Shown one piece after another: positions 20,915 through 33,405 of a DNA stretch of 64,000 nucleotides (within the stretch, counting starts at the first letter, position 1; each line of letters starts with the position of its first letter). Made by a program: the position numbers and the translations under genes. The notes beneath the pieces are model-generated. The model was not told the origin of the DNA and did no database searches. It worked only from the letters and a program-made list of their open reading frames with translations. The DNA is from Prosopocoilus inquinatus (Eukaryota; Arthropoda; Insecta; Coleoptera; Lucanidae), in assembly GCA_036172665.1 (NCBI GenBank), contig CM069871.1:62990713-63054712 (forward strand), read 5' to 3'.

Positions 20915-22816
20915 ACGTTTCCCTCTCAGGGGAATGACGTTCTCCACTGGTCATCCAACGGAGGAAACAGCATCGTTCCATCTCTCTCCGTCTCTGAGTA
21001 ATCGTGATTTTTCTGAAAAAAATTGGCGGAGGCGCCGGGTATGAATTTAAACAAGCATTATCTCCGGAACGGTTGGAGTTAGGAAGACGCGGTTTTCACT
21101 GCTGCGTAGCATTCGGCGAGCTGCATAATACAGATGCAGTTTCGACCTTCACACTCGATTGGAAAAGAAGTTTTCGCTTTGGAAAAATTGCTGTTTGTGG
21201 GGGAATTAAACGTTTCCCTCTCAGGGGAATGACGTTCTCCACTGGTCATCCAACGGAGAAAACAGCATCGTTCCATCTCTCTCCGTCTCTGAGTAATCGC
21301 GATTTTTCTGAAAAAAATTGGCGGAGGCGCCGGGTATGAAATTAAACAAGCAATATCTCCGGAACGGTTGGAGTTAGGAAGATGCGGTTTTCACTGCTGC
21401 GTAGCATTCGGCCAGCTGCATAATACAGATGCAGTTTCGACCTTCACACTCGATTGGAAAAGAAGTTTTCGCTTTGGAAAAATTGCTGTTTGTGGGGGAA
21501 TTAAACGTTTCCCTCTCAGGGGAATGACGTTCTCCACTGGTCATCCAACGGAGGAAACAGCATCGTTCCATCTCTCTCCGTCTCTGAGTAATCGCGATTT
21601 TTCTGAAAAAAATTGGCGGAGGCGCCGGGTATGAAATTAAACAAGCAATTTCTCCGGAACGGTTGGAGTTAGGAAGATGCGGTTTTCACTGCTGCGTAGC
21701 ATTCGGCCAGCTGCATAATACAGATGCAGTTTCGACCTTCACACTCGATTGGAAAAGAAGTTTTCGCTTTGGAAAAATTGCTGTTTGTGGGGGAATTAAA
21801 CGTTTCCCTCTCAGGAGAATGACGTTCTCCACTGGTCATCCAACGGAGGAAACAGCATCGTTCCATCTCTCTCCGTCTCTGAGTAATCGCGATTTTTCTG
21901 AAAAAAATTGGCGGAGGCGCCGGGTATGAAATTAAACAAGCAATATCTCCGGAACGGTTGGAGTTAGGAAGATGCGGTTTTCACTGCTGCGTAGCATTCG
22001 GCCAGCTGCATAATACAGATGCAGTTTCGACCTTCACACTCGATTGGAAAGGAAGTTTTCGCTTTGGAAAAATTGCTGTTTGTGGGGGAATTAAACGTTT
22101 CCCTCTCAGGGGAATGACGTTCTCCACTGGTCATCCAACGGAGGAAACAGCATCGTTCCATCTCTCTCCGTCTCTGAGTAATCGCGATTTTTCTGAAAAA
22201 AATTGGCGGAGGCGCCGGGTATGAAATTAAACAAGCAATATCTCCGGAACGGTTGGAGTTAGGAAGATGCGGTTTTCACTGCTGCGTAGCATTCGGCCAG
22301 CTGCATAATACAGATGCAGTTTCGACCTTCACACTCGATTAGAAAAGAAGTTTTCGCTTTGGAAAAATTGCTGTTTGTGGGGGAATTAAACGTTTCCCTC
22401 TCAGGGGAATGACGTTCTCCACTGGTCATCCAACGGAGGAAACAGCATCGTTCCATCTCTCTCCGTCTCTGAGTAATCGCGATTTTTCTGAAAAAAATTG
22501 GCGGAGGCGCCGGGTATGAAATTAAACAAGCAATATCTCCGGAACGGTTGGAGTTAGGAAGATGCGGTTTTCACTGCTGCGTAGCATTCGGCCAGCTGCA
22601 TAATACAGATGCAGTTTCGACCTTCACACTCGATTGGAAAAGAAGTTTTCGCTTTGGAAAAATTGCTGTTTGTGGGGGAATTAAACGTTTCCCTCTCAGG
22701 GGAATGACGTTCTCCACTGGTCATCCAACGGAGAAAACAGCATCGTTTCATCTCTCTCCGTCTCTGAGTAATCGCGATTTTTCTGAAAAAAATTGGCGGA
22801 GGCGCCGGGTATGAAT

Positions 22817-24333
22817 TTAAACAAGCAATATCTCCGGAACGGTTGGAGTTAGGAAGATGCGGTTTTCACTGCTGCGTAGCATTCGGCCAGCTGCATAATA
22901 CAGATGCAGTTTCGACCTTCACACTCGATTGGAAAAGAAGTTTTCGCTTTGGAAAAATTGCTGTTTGTGGAGGAATTAAACGTTTCCCTCTCAGGAGAAT
23001 GACGTTTTTCCACTGGTCATCCAGCGGAGAAAACAGCATCGTTCCATCTCTCTCCGTCTCTGAGTTATCCCGATTTTTCTGAAGGAAATTGGCGGAGGCG
23101 CCGGGTATGAATTTAAACAAGCATTATCTCCGGAACGGTTGGAGTTAGGAAGATGTGGTTGTCACTGCTGCGTGTCATTCGACCAGCTGCATAATACAGA
23201 TGCAGTTTCGACCTTCACACTCGATTGGAAAAGAAGTTTTCGCTTTGGAAAAATTGCTGTTTGTGGGGGAATTAAACGTTTCCCTCTCAGGGGAATGACG
23301 TTCTCCACTGGTCATCCAACGGAGAAAACAGCATCGTTCTATCTCTCTCCGTCTCTGAGTAATAGCGATTTTTCTGAAAGAAATTGGCGGAGGCGCCGGG
23401 TATGAATTTAAACAAGCATTATCTCCGGAACGGTTGGAGTTAGGAAGACGCGGTTTTCACTGCTGCGTAGCATTCGGCTAGCTGCATAATACAGATGCAG
23501 TTTCGACCTTCACACTCGATTGGAAAAGAAGTTTTCGCTTTGGAAAAATTGCTGTTTGTGGGGGAATTAAACGTTTCCCTCTCAGGGGAATGACGTTCTC
23601 CACTGGTCATCCAACGGAGAAAACAGCATCGTTCTATCTCTCTCCGTCTCTGAGTAATAGCGATTTTTCTGAAAGAAATTGGCGGAGGCGCCGGGTATGA
23701 ATTTAAACAAGCATTATCTCCGGAACGGTTGGAGTTAGGAAGATGCGGTTTTCACTGCTGCGTAGCATTCGGCCAGCTGCATAATACAGATGCAGTTTCG
23801 ACCTTCACACTCGATTGGAAAAGAAGTTTTCGCTTTGGAAAAATTGCTGTTTGTGGGGGAATTAAGCGTTTCCCTCTCAGGGGAATGACGTTCTCCACTG
23901 GTCATCCAACGGAGAAAACAGCATCGTTCCATCTCTCTCCGTCTCTGAGTAATCGCGATTTTTCTGAAAGAAATTGGCGGAGGCGCCGGGTATGAATTTA
24001 AACAAGCATTATCTCCGGAACGGTTGGAGTTAGGAAGATGCGGTTTTCACTGCTCCGTAGCATTCGGCCAGCTGCATAATACAGATGCAGTTTCGACCTT
24101 CACACTCGATTGGAAAAGAAGTTTTCGCTTTGGAAAAATTGCTGTTTGTGGGGGAATTAAACGTTTCCCTCTCAGGGGAATGACGTTCTCCACTGGTCAT
24201 CCAACGGAGGAAACAGCATCGTTCCATCTCTCTCCGTCTCTGAGTAATCGCGATTTTTCTGAAAAAAATTGGCGGAGGCGCCGGGTATGAAATTAAACAA
24301 GCAATATCTCCGGAACGGTTGGAGTTAGGAAGA
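22817..24333 (+). repeat. Segmental copy C2 (partner 5486-7002)
   Basis: Five units match 5486-7002 at offset 17,331. Private changes here include ggttgtcactg at 23157-23167. The following unit (24319) is the leader of cassette 4. Confidence 0.85.
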
Positions 24334-24584
24334 CGCGGTTTTCACTGCTGCGTAGCATTCGGCCAGCTGCATAATACAGATGCAGTTTCGACCTTCACAC
24401 TCGATAGGAAAAGAAGTTTTCGCTTTGGATAAATTGCTGTTTGTGGGGGAATTAAACGTTTCCCTCTCAGGAGAATGACGTTCTCCACTGGTCATCCAAC
24501 GGAGAAAACAGCATCGTTCTATCTCTCTCTGTCTATGAATAATCGCGATTTTACTGAAAGAAATTGGCGGAGGCGCCGGGTATG

Positions 24585-24614
24585 AATTTAAACAAGATAT
24601 TGCTTGTTTAAATT
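24585..24614. repeat. Inverted repeat at cassette 4 left junction
   Basis: Same 12-bp perfect arms and atattg loop as in cassette 1. Confidence 0.92.
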
Positions 24615-24618
24615 TTTG

Positions 24619-24882
24619 CACGAACACTCGCATGAGCACTCGCACGAACATTCGCACGAGCACTCGCACGAGCACTCTTACGAGCATTCGCACGAGAACT
24701 CGCACGAGCACTCACACGAACATTCGCACGAGCACTTGCACGAACATTCTCACGAGCACTTGCACGAACACCCGCGCGAGCAATCGCACGAGCACTCGCA
24801 TGAGCACTCGCACGAGCAATCGCATGAACATTCGCACGAGCACTCGCACGAGCACGAGCACTGGCACAAACATTCGCACGAG
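24619..24882 (+). repeat. Cassette 4: 12-bp minisatellite, 264 bp
   Basis: No difference from cassette 3 was noticed. Satellite resumes at 24883. Confidence 0.95.
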
Positions 24883-27194
24883 CTGCATAATACAGATGCA
24901 GTTTCGCTCTTCACACTCGATAGGAAAAGAAGTTTTCGCTTTGGAAAAATTGCTGTTTGTGGGGGAATTAAACGTTTCCCTCTCAGGAGAATGACGTTCT
25001 CCACTGGTCATCCAGCGGAGAAAACAGCATCGTTCCATCTCTCTCCGTCTCTGAGTAATCGCGATTTTTCTGAAAAAAATTGGCGGAGGCGCCGGGTATG
25101 AAATTAAACAAGCAATATCTCCGGAACGGTTGGAGTTAGGAAGATGCGGTTTTCACTGCTACGTAGCATTCGGCCAGCTGCATAATACAGATGCAGTTTC
25201 GACCTTCACACTCGATTGGAAAAGAAGTTTTCGCTTTGGAAAAATTGCTGTTTGTGGGGGAATTAAACGTTTCCCTCTCAGGGGAATGACGTTCTCCACT
25301 GGTCATCCAACGGAGAAAACAGCATCGTTCCATCTCTCTCCGTCTCTGAGTAATCGCGATTTTTCTGAAAGAAATTGGCGGAGGCGCCGGGTATGAATTT
25401 AAACAAGCATTATCTCCGGAACGGTTGGAGTTAGGAAGATGCGGTTTTCACTGCTGCGTAGCATTCGGCCAGCTGCATAATACAGATGCAGTTTCGACCT
25501 TCACACTCGATTGGAAAAGAAGTTTTCGCTTTGGAAAAATTGCTGTTTGTGGGGGAATTAAACGTTTCCCTCTCAGGGGAATGACGTTCTCCACTGGTCG
25601 TCCAACGGAGGAAACAGCATCGTTCCATCTCTCTCCGTCTCTGAGTAATAGCGATTTTTCTGAAAGAAATTGGCGGAGGCGCCGGGTATGAATTTAAACA
25701 AGCATTATCTCCGGAACGGTTGGAGTTAGGAAGACGCGGTTTTCACTGCTGCGTAGCATTCGGCGAGCTGCATAATACAGATGCAGTTTCGACCTTCACA
25801 CTCGATTGGAAAAGAAGTTTTCGCTTTGGAAAAATTGCTGTTTGTGGGGAAATTAAACGTTTCCCTCTCAGGGTAATGACGTTCTCCACTGGTCATCCAA
25901 CGGAGAAAACAGCATCGTTTCATCTCTCTCCGTCTCTGAGTAATCGCGATTTTTCTGAAAAAAATTGGCGGAGGCGCCGGGTATGAAATTAAACAAGCAA
26001 TATCTCCGGAACGGTTGGAGTTGGGAAGATGCGGTTTTCACTGCTGCGTAGCATTCGGCCAGCTGCATAATACAGATGCAGTTTCGACCTTCACACTCGA
26101 TTGGAAAAGAAGTTTTCGCTTTGGAAAAGTTGCTGTTTGTGGGGGAATTAAACGTTTCCCTCTCAGGGGAATGACGTTCTCCACTGGTCATCCAACGGAG
26201 AAAACAGCATCGTTTCATCTCTCTCCGTCTCTGAGTAATCGCGATTTTTCTGAAAAAAATTGGCGGAGGCGCCGGGTATGAATTTAAACAAGCAATATCT
26301 CCGGAACGGTTGGAGTTAGGAAGATGCGGTTTTCACTGCTGCGTAGCATTCGGCCAGCTGCATAATACAGATGCAGTTTCGACCTTCACACTCGATTGGA
26401 AAAGAAGTTTTCGCTTTGGAAAAATTGCTGTTTGTGGAGGAATTAAACGTTTCCCTCTCAGGGGAATGACGTTCTCCACTGGTCATCCAACGGAGAAAAC
26501 AGCATCGTTCCATCTCTCTCCGTCTCTGAGTAATCGCGATTTTTCTGAAAAAAATTGGCGGAGGCGCCGGGTATGAAATTAAAGAAGCAATATCTCCGGA
26601 ACGGTTGGAGTTAGGAAGATGCGGTTTTCACTGCTGCGTAGCATTCGGCCAGCTGCATAATACAGATGCAGTTTCGACCTTCACACTCGATTGGAAAGGA
26701 AGTTTTCGCTTTGGAAAAATTGCTGTTTGTGGGGGAATTAAACGTTTCCCTCTCAGGGGAATGACGTTCTCCACTGGTCATCCAACGGAGAAAACAGCAT
26801 CGTTCCATCTCTCTCCGTCTCTGAGTAATCGCGATTTTTCTGAAAAAAATTGGCGGAGGCGCCGGGTATGAAATTAAACAAGCATTATCTCCGGAACGGT
26901 TGGAGTTAGGAAGATGCGGTTTTCACTGCTGCGTAGCATTCGGCCAGCTGCATGATACGGATGCAGTTTCGACCTTCACACTCGATTGGAAAAGAAGTTT
27001 TCGCTTTGGAAAAATTGCTGTTTGTGGGGTAATTAAACGTTTCCCTCTCAGGGGAATGACGTTCTCCACTGGTCATCCAACGGAGAAAACAGCATCGTTC
27101 CATCTCTCTCCGTCTCTGAGTAATCGCGATTTTTCTGAAAAAAATTGGCGGAGGCGCCGGGTATGAAATTAAACAAGCATTATCTCCGGAACGG

Positions 27195-27784
27195 TTGGAG
27201 TTAGGAAGATGCGGTTTTCACTGCTGCGTAGCATTCGGCCAGCTGCATAATACAGATGCAGTTTCGACCTTCACACTCGATTGGAAAGTATGTTTTCGCT
27301 TTGGAGAAATTGCTGTTTGTGGGGGAATTAAACGTTTCCCTCTCAGGAGAGTGACGTTCTCCACTGGTCATCCAACGGAGAAAACAGCATCGTTCCATCT
27401 CTCTCCATCTCTGAGTAATCGCGATTTTTCTGAAAAAAATTGGCGGAGGCGCCGGGTATGAATTTAAACAAGCAATATCTCCGGAACGGTTGGAGTTAGG
27501 AAGATGTGGTTTTCACTGCTGCGTAGCATTCGGCCAGCTGCATAATACAGATGCAGTTTCGAAATTCACACTCGATTGGAAAAGAAGTTTTCGTATTGGG
27601 GAAATTGCTGTTTGTGGGGGAATTAAACGTTTCCATCTCAGGAGAATGACGTTCTCCACTGGTCATCCAACGGAGAAAACAGCATCGTTCCATCTCTCTC
27701 CATCTCTGAGTAATCGCGATTTTTCAGAAAGAAATTGGCGGAGGCGCCGTGTATGAATTTAAACAAGCAATATCTCCGGAACGG
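27195..27784 (+). repeat. Divergent unit pair (gaaagtatg and tattggggaa forms)
   Basis: The unit at 27195 has gaaagtatgttttc and tttggagaaattg. The next, at 27490, has cgaaattcac, ttcgtattggggaa, tttccatctc, tctccatctctg and cgccgtgtatg. The pair recurs at 48009-48598. A unit with the second front half alone occurs at 55386 and 57452, where it also gained a G in the gtgggggg tract. These are the most divergent ordinary units in the window and may be older lineage remnants. Confidence 0.88.
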
Positions 27785-29259
27785 TTGGAGTTAGGAAGAT
27801 GTGGTTTTCACTGCTGCGTGTCATTCGACCAGCTGCATAATACAGATGCAGTTTCGACCTTCACACTCGATTGGAAAAGAAGTTTTCGCTTTGGAAAAAT
27901 TGCTGTTTGTGGGGGAATTAAACGTTTCCATCTCAGGAGAATGACGTCCTCCACTGGTCATCCAACGGAGAAAACAGCATCGTTCCATCTCTCTCCGTCT
28001 CTGAGTAATCGCGATTTTTCTGAAAAAAATTGGCGGAGGCGCCGGGTATGAAATTAAACAAGCAATATCTCCGGAACGGTTGGAGTTAGGAAGATGCGGT
28101 TTTCACTGCTGCGTAGCATTCGGCCAGCTGCATAATACAGATGCAGTTTCGACCTTCACACTCGATTGGAAAAGAAGTTTTCGCTTTGGAAAAATTGCTG
28201 TTTGTGGGGGAATTAAACGTTTCCCTCTCAGGGGAATGACGTTCTCCACTGGTCATCCAACGGAGGAAACAGCATCGTTCCATCTCTCTCCGTCTCTGAG
28301 TAATCGCGATTTTTCTGAAAAAGATTGGCGGAGGCGCCGGGTATGAATTTAAACAAGCAATATCTCCGGAACGGTTGGAGTTAGGAAGATGCGGTTTTCA
28401 CTGCTGCGTAGCATTCGGCCAGCTGCATAATACAGATGCAGTTTCGACCTTCACACTCGATTGGAAAAGAAGTTTTCGCTTTGGAAAAATTGCTGTTTGT
28501 GGAGGAATTAAACGTTTCCCTCTCAGGGTAATGACGTTCTCCACTGGTCATCCAACGGAGAAAACAGCATCGTTCCATCTCTCTCCGTCTCTGAGTAATC
28601 GCGATTTTTCTGAAAAAAATTGGCGGAGGCGCCGGGTATGAAATTAAATAAGCAATATCTCCGGAACGGTTGGAGTTAGGAAGATGCGGTTTTCACTGCT
28701 GCGTAGCATTCGGCCAGCTGCATAATACAGATGCAGTTTCGACCTTCACACTCGATTGGAAAGGAAGTTTTCGCTTTGGAAAAATTGCTGTTTGTGGGGG
28801 AATTAAACGTTTCCCTCTCAGGGGAATGACGTTCTCCACTGGTCATCCAACGGAGAAAACAGCATCGTTCCATCTCTCTCCGTCTCTGAGTAATCGCGAT
28901 TTTTCTGAAAAAAATTGGCGGAGGCGCCGGGTATGAAATTAAACAAGCAATATCTCCGGAACGGTTGGAGTTAGGAAGATGCGGTTTTCACTGCTGCGTA
29001 GCATTCGGCCAGCTGCATAATACAGATGCAGTTTCGACCTTCACACTCGATTGGAAAAGAAGTTTTCGCTTTGGAAAAATTGCTGTTTGTGGGGGAATTA
29101 AACGTTTCCCTCTCAGGGGAATGACGTTCTCCACTGGTCATCCAACGGAGGAAACAGCATCGTTCCATCTCTCTCCGTCTCTGAGTAATAGCGATTTTTC
29201 TGAAAGAAATTGGCGGAGGCGCCGGGTATGAATTTAAACAAGCATTATCTCCGGAACGG

Positions 29260-29553
29260 TTGGAGTTAGGAAGATGCGGTTTTCACTGCTGCGTAGCATT
29301 CGGCCAGCTGCATAATACAGATGCAGTTTCGACCTTCACACTCGATTGGAAAAGAAGTTTTCGCTTTGGAAAAATTGCTGTTTGTGGGGGAATTAAACGT
29401 TTCCCTCTCAGGGAATGACGTTCTCCACTGGTCATCCAACGGAGAAAACAGCATCGTTCCATCTCTCTCCGTCTCTGAGTAATAGCGATTTTTCTGAAAG
29501 AAATTGGCGGAGGCGCCGGGTATGAATTTAAACAAGCATTATCTCCGGAACGG
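29260..29553 (+). repeat. 294-bp unit with one G lost
   Basis: It has the same cagggaat shortening as 127 and 7873 but not their cagtgctg marker. The loss either happened twice in the G run or the marker was removed by gene conversion. Confidence 0.88.
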
Positions 29554-30144
29554 TTGGAGTTAGGAAGATGCGGTTTTCACTGCTGCGTAGCATTCGGCCA
29601 GCTGCATAATACAGATGCAGTTTCGACCTTCACACTCGATTGGAAAAGAAGTTTTCGCTTTGGAAAAATTGCTGTTTGTGGGGGAATTAAACGTTTCCCT
29701 CTCAGGGGAATGACGTTCTCCACTGGTCATCCAACGGAGGAAACAGCATCGTTCCATCTCTCTCCGTCTCTGAGTAATCGCGATTTTTCTGAAAAAAATT
29801 GGCGGAGGCGCCGGGTATGAATTTAAACAAGCAATATCTCCGGAACGGTTGGAATTAGGAAGATGCGGTTTTCACTGCTGCGTAGCATTCGGCCAGCTGC
29901 ATAATACAGATGCAGTTTCGACCTTCACACTCGATTGGAAAAGAAGTTTTCGCTTTGGAAAAATTGCTGTTTGTGGAGGAATTAAACGTTTCCCTCTCAG
30001 GAGAATGACGTTTTTCCACTGGTCATCCAGCGGAGAAAACAGCATCGTTCCATCTCTCTCCGTCTCTGAGTTATCCCGATTTTTCTGAAGGAAATTGGCG
30101 GAGGCGCCGGGTATGAATTTAAACAAGCATTATCTCCGGAACGG

Positions 30145-30439
30145 TTGGAGTTAGGAAGATGCGGTTTTCACTGCTGCGTAGCATTCGGCAAGCTGCATAA
30201 TACAGATGCAGTTTCGACCTTCACACTCGATAGGAAAAGAAGTTTTCGCTTTGGAAAAATTGCTGTTTGTGGGGGAATTAAACGTTTCCCTCTCAGGAGA
30301 ATGACGTTCTCCACTGGTCATCCAGCGGAGAAAACAGCATCGTTCCATCTCTCTCCGTCTCTGAGTAATCGCGATTTTTCTGAAAAAAATTGGCGGAGGC
30401 GCCGGGTATGAAATTAAACAAGCAATATCTCCGGAACGG
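30145..30439 (+). repeat. Cassette-type right half without the minisatellite
   Basis: This unit carries the variants that follow all cassettes (ctcgataggaaaag, caggagaatg with ordinary gttctcc, catccagcggag) but has an ordinary front with ggcaagctg and no minisatellite or hairpin. It could be the ancestor into which the minisatellite inserted, or the product of recombination that replaced the cassette front. Confidence 0.75.
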
Positions 30440-33405
30440 TTGGAGTTAGGAAGATGCGGTTTTCACTGCTGCGTAGCATTCGGCCAGCTGCATAATACAG
30501 ATGCAGTTTCGACCTTCACACTCGATTGGAAAAGAAATTTTCGCTTTGGAAAAATTGCTGTTTGTGGGGGAATTAAACGTTTCCCTCTCAGGGGAATGAC
30601 GTTCTCCACTGGTCATCCAACGGAGGAAACAGCATCGTTCTATCTCTCTCCGTCTCTGAGTAATAGCGATTTTTCTGAAAGAAATTGGCGGAGGCGCCGG
30701 GTATGAATTTAAACAAGCATTATCTCCGGAACGGTTGGAGTTAGGAAGATGCGGTTTTCACTGCTGCGTAGCATTCGGCCAGCTGCATAATACAGATGTA
30801 GTTTCGACCTTCACACTCGATTGGAAAAGAAGTTTTCGCTTTGGAAAAATTGCTGTTTGTGGGGGAATTAAACGTTTCCCTCTCAGGGGAATGACGTTCT
30901 CCACTGGTCATCCAACGGAGAAAACAGCATCGTTCCATCTCTCTCCGTCTCTGAGTAATAGCGATTTTTCTGAAAGAAATTGGCGGAGGCGCCGGGTATG
31001 AATTTAAACAAGCATTATCTCCGGAACGGTTGGAGTTAGGAAGACGCGGTTTTCACTGCTGCGTAGCATTCGGCCAGCTGCATAATACAGATGCAGTTTC
31101 GACCTTCACACTCGATTGGAAAAGAAGTTTTCGCTTTGGAAAAATTGCTGTTTGTGGGGGAATTAAACGTTTCCCTCTCAGGGGAATGACGTTCTCCACT
31201 GGTCATCCAACGGAGGAAACAGCATCGTTCCATCTCTCTCCGTCTCTGAGTAATAGCGATTTTTCTGAAAGAAATTGGCGGAGGCGCCGGGTATGAATTT
31301 AAACAAGCAATATCTCCGGAACGGTTGGAGTTAGGAAGATGCGGTTTTCACTGCTGCGTAGCATTCGGCCAGCTGCATGATACGGATGCAGTTTCGACCT
31401 TCACACTCGATTGGAAAAGAAGTTTTCGCTTTGGAAAAATTGCTGTTTGTGGGGGAATTAAACGTTTCCCTCTCAGGGGAATGACGTTCTCCACTGGTCA
31501 TCCAACGGAGGAAACAGCATCGTTCCATCTCTCTCCGTCTCTGAGTAATCGCGATTTTTCTGAAAAAAATTGGCGGAGGCGCCGGGTATGAAATTAAACA
31601 AGCAATATCTCCGGAACGGTTGGAGTTAGGAAGATGCGGTTTTCACTGCTGCGTAGCATTCGGCCAGCTGCATAATACAGATGCAGTTTCGACCTTCACA
31701 CTCGATTGGAAAAGAAGTTTTCGCTTTGGAAAAATTGCTGTTTGTGGGGGAATTAAACGTTTCCCTCTCAGGGGAATGACGTTCTCCACTGGTCATCCAA
31801 CGGAGAAAACAGCATCGTTCCATCTCTCTCCGTCTCTGAGTAATCGCGATTTTTCTGAAAGAAATTGGCGGAGGCGCCGGGGATGAATTTAAACAAGCAT
31901 TATCTCCGGAACGGTTGGAGTTAGGAAGATGCGGTTTTCACTGCTGCGTAGCATTCGGCCAGCTGCATAATACAGATGCAGTTTCGACCTTCACACTCGA
32001 TTGGAAAAGAAGTTTTCGCTTTGGAAAAATTGCTGTTTGTGGGGGAATTAAACGTTTCCCTCTCAGGGGAATGACGTTCTCCACTGGTAATCCAACGGAG
32101 AAAACAGCATCGTTCCATCTCTCTCCGTCTCTGAGTAATCGCGATTTTTCTGAAAGAAATTGGCGGAGGCGCCGGGTATGAATTTAAACAAGCATTATCT
32201 CCGGAACGGTTGGAGTTAGGAAGATGCGGTTTTCACTGCTGCGTAGCATTCGGCCAGCTGCATAATACCGATGCAGTTTCGACCTTCACACTCGATTGGA
32301 AAAGAAGTTTTCGCTTTGGAAAAATTGCTGTTTGTGGGGGAATTAAACGTTTCCCTCTCAGGGGAATGACGTTCTCCACTGGTCATCCAACGGAGAAAAC
32401 AGCATCGTTCTATCTCTCTCCGTCTCTGAGTAATCGCGATTTTTCTGAAAGAAATTGGCGGAGGCGCCGGGTATGAATTTAAACAAGCATTATCTCCGGA
32501 ACGGTTGGAGTTAGGAAGACGCGGTTTTCACTGCTGCGTAGCATTCGGCCAGCTGCATAATACAGATGCAGTTTCGACCTTCACACTCGATTGGAAAAGA
32601 AGTTTTCGCTTTGGAAAACTTGCTGTTTGTGGGGTAATTAAACGTTTCCCTCTCAGGGGAATGACGTTCTACACTGGTCATCCAACGGAGGAAACAGCAT
32701 CGTTCCATCTCTCTCCGTCTCTGAGTAATCGCGATTTTTCTGAAAAAAATTGGCGGAGGCGCCGGGTATGAAATTAAACAAGCATTATCTCCGGAACGGT
32801 TGGAGTTAGGAAGATGCGGTTTTCAATGCTGCGTAGCATTCGGCCAGCTGCATAATACAGATGCAGTTTCGACCTTCACATTCGATTGGAAAAGAAGTTT
32901 TCGCTTTGGAAAAATTGCTGTTTGTGGGGGAATTAAACGTTTCCCTCTCAGGGGAATGACGTTCTCCACTGGTCATCCAACGGAGGAAACAGCATCGTTC
33001 CATCTCTCTCCGTCTCTGAGTAATCGCTATTTTTCTGAAAAAAATTGGCGGAGGCGCCGGGTATGAAATTAAACAAGCAATATCTTCGGAACGGTTGGAG
33101 TTAGGAAGATGCGGTTTTCACTGCTGCGTAGCATTCGGCCAGCTGCATAATACAGATGCAGTTTCGACCTTCACACTCGATTGGAAAAGAAGTTTTCGCT
33201 TTGGAAAAATTGCTGTTTGTGGGGGAATTAAACGTTTCCCTCTCAGGGGAATGACGTTCTCCACTGGTCATCCAACGGAGAAAACAGCATCGTTCTATCT
33301 CTCTCCGTCTCTGAGTAATAGCGATTTTTCTGAAAGAAATTGGCGGAGGCGCCGGGTATGAATTTAAACAAGCATTATCTCCGGAACGGTTGGAGTTAGG
33401 AAGAC

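Larger units (their letters stand above)
13699..24584 (+). repeat. Array segment 4: 37 units between cassettes 3 and 4
   Basis: Units run from 13699 to 24319. Two 294-bp units (16649 and 17828) and two 296-bp units (18712 and 22843) cancel, so unit spacing sums exactly to 36 x 295. The segment holds the 1179-bp and 885-bp higher-order repeats and the C2 segmental copy. No gene or foreign sequence is visible. Confidence 0.93.
24305..25102 (+). repeat. Cassette block B2, apparently identical to 12874-13671
   Basis: Second copy of the 798-bp cassette block. It sits between a C2 unit on the left and an unrelated unit (25130, with ctacgtagc) on the right, so only the cassette and its leader were transferred. 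Confidence 0.87.
26015..33389 (+). repeat. Long-range segmental copy F1 (partner 47124-54204)
   Basis: Collinear blocks match the region about 20.8 kb downstream: units 26015-26604 with 47124-47713 (offset 21,109), 26900-28374 with 47714-49188 (20,814), 30440-31914 with 50960-52434 (20,520) and 32505-33389 with 53320-54204 (20,815). The unit at 26605 has no partner, and 28375-30439 is replaced in the other copy by different units and cassette 6. Offsets change in steps of one unit, as expected from later one-unit gains and losses. Rare shared markers include tattggggaaattg, ttcaatgctgcg and atcttcggaacgg. Confidence 0.82.
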
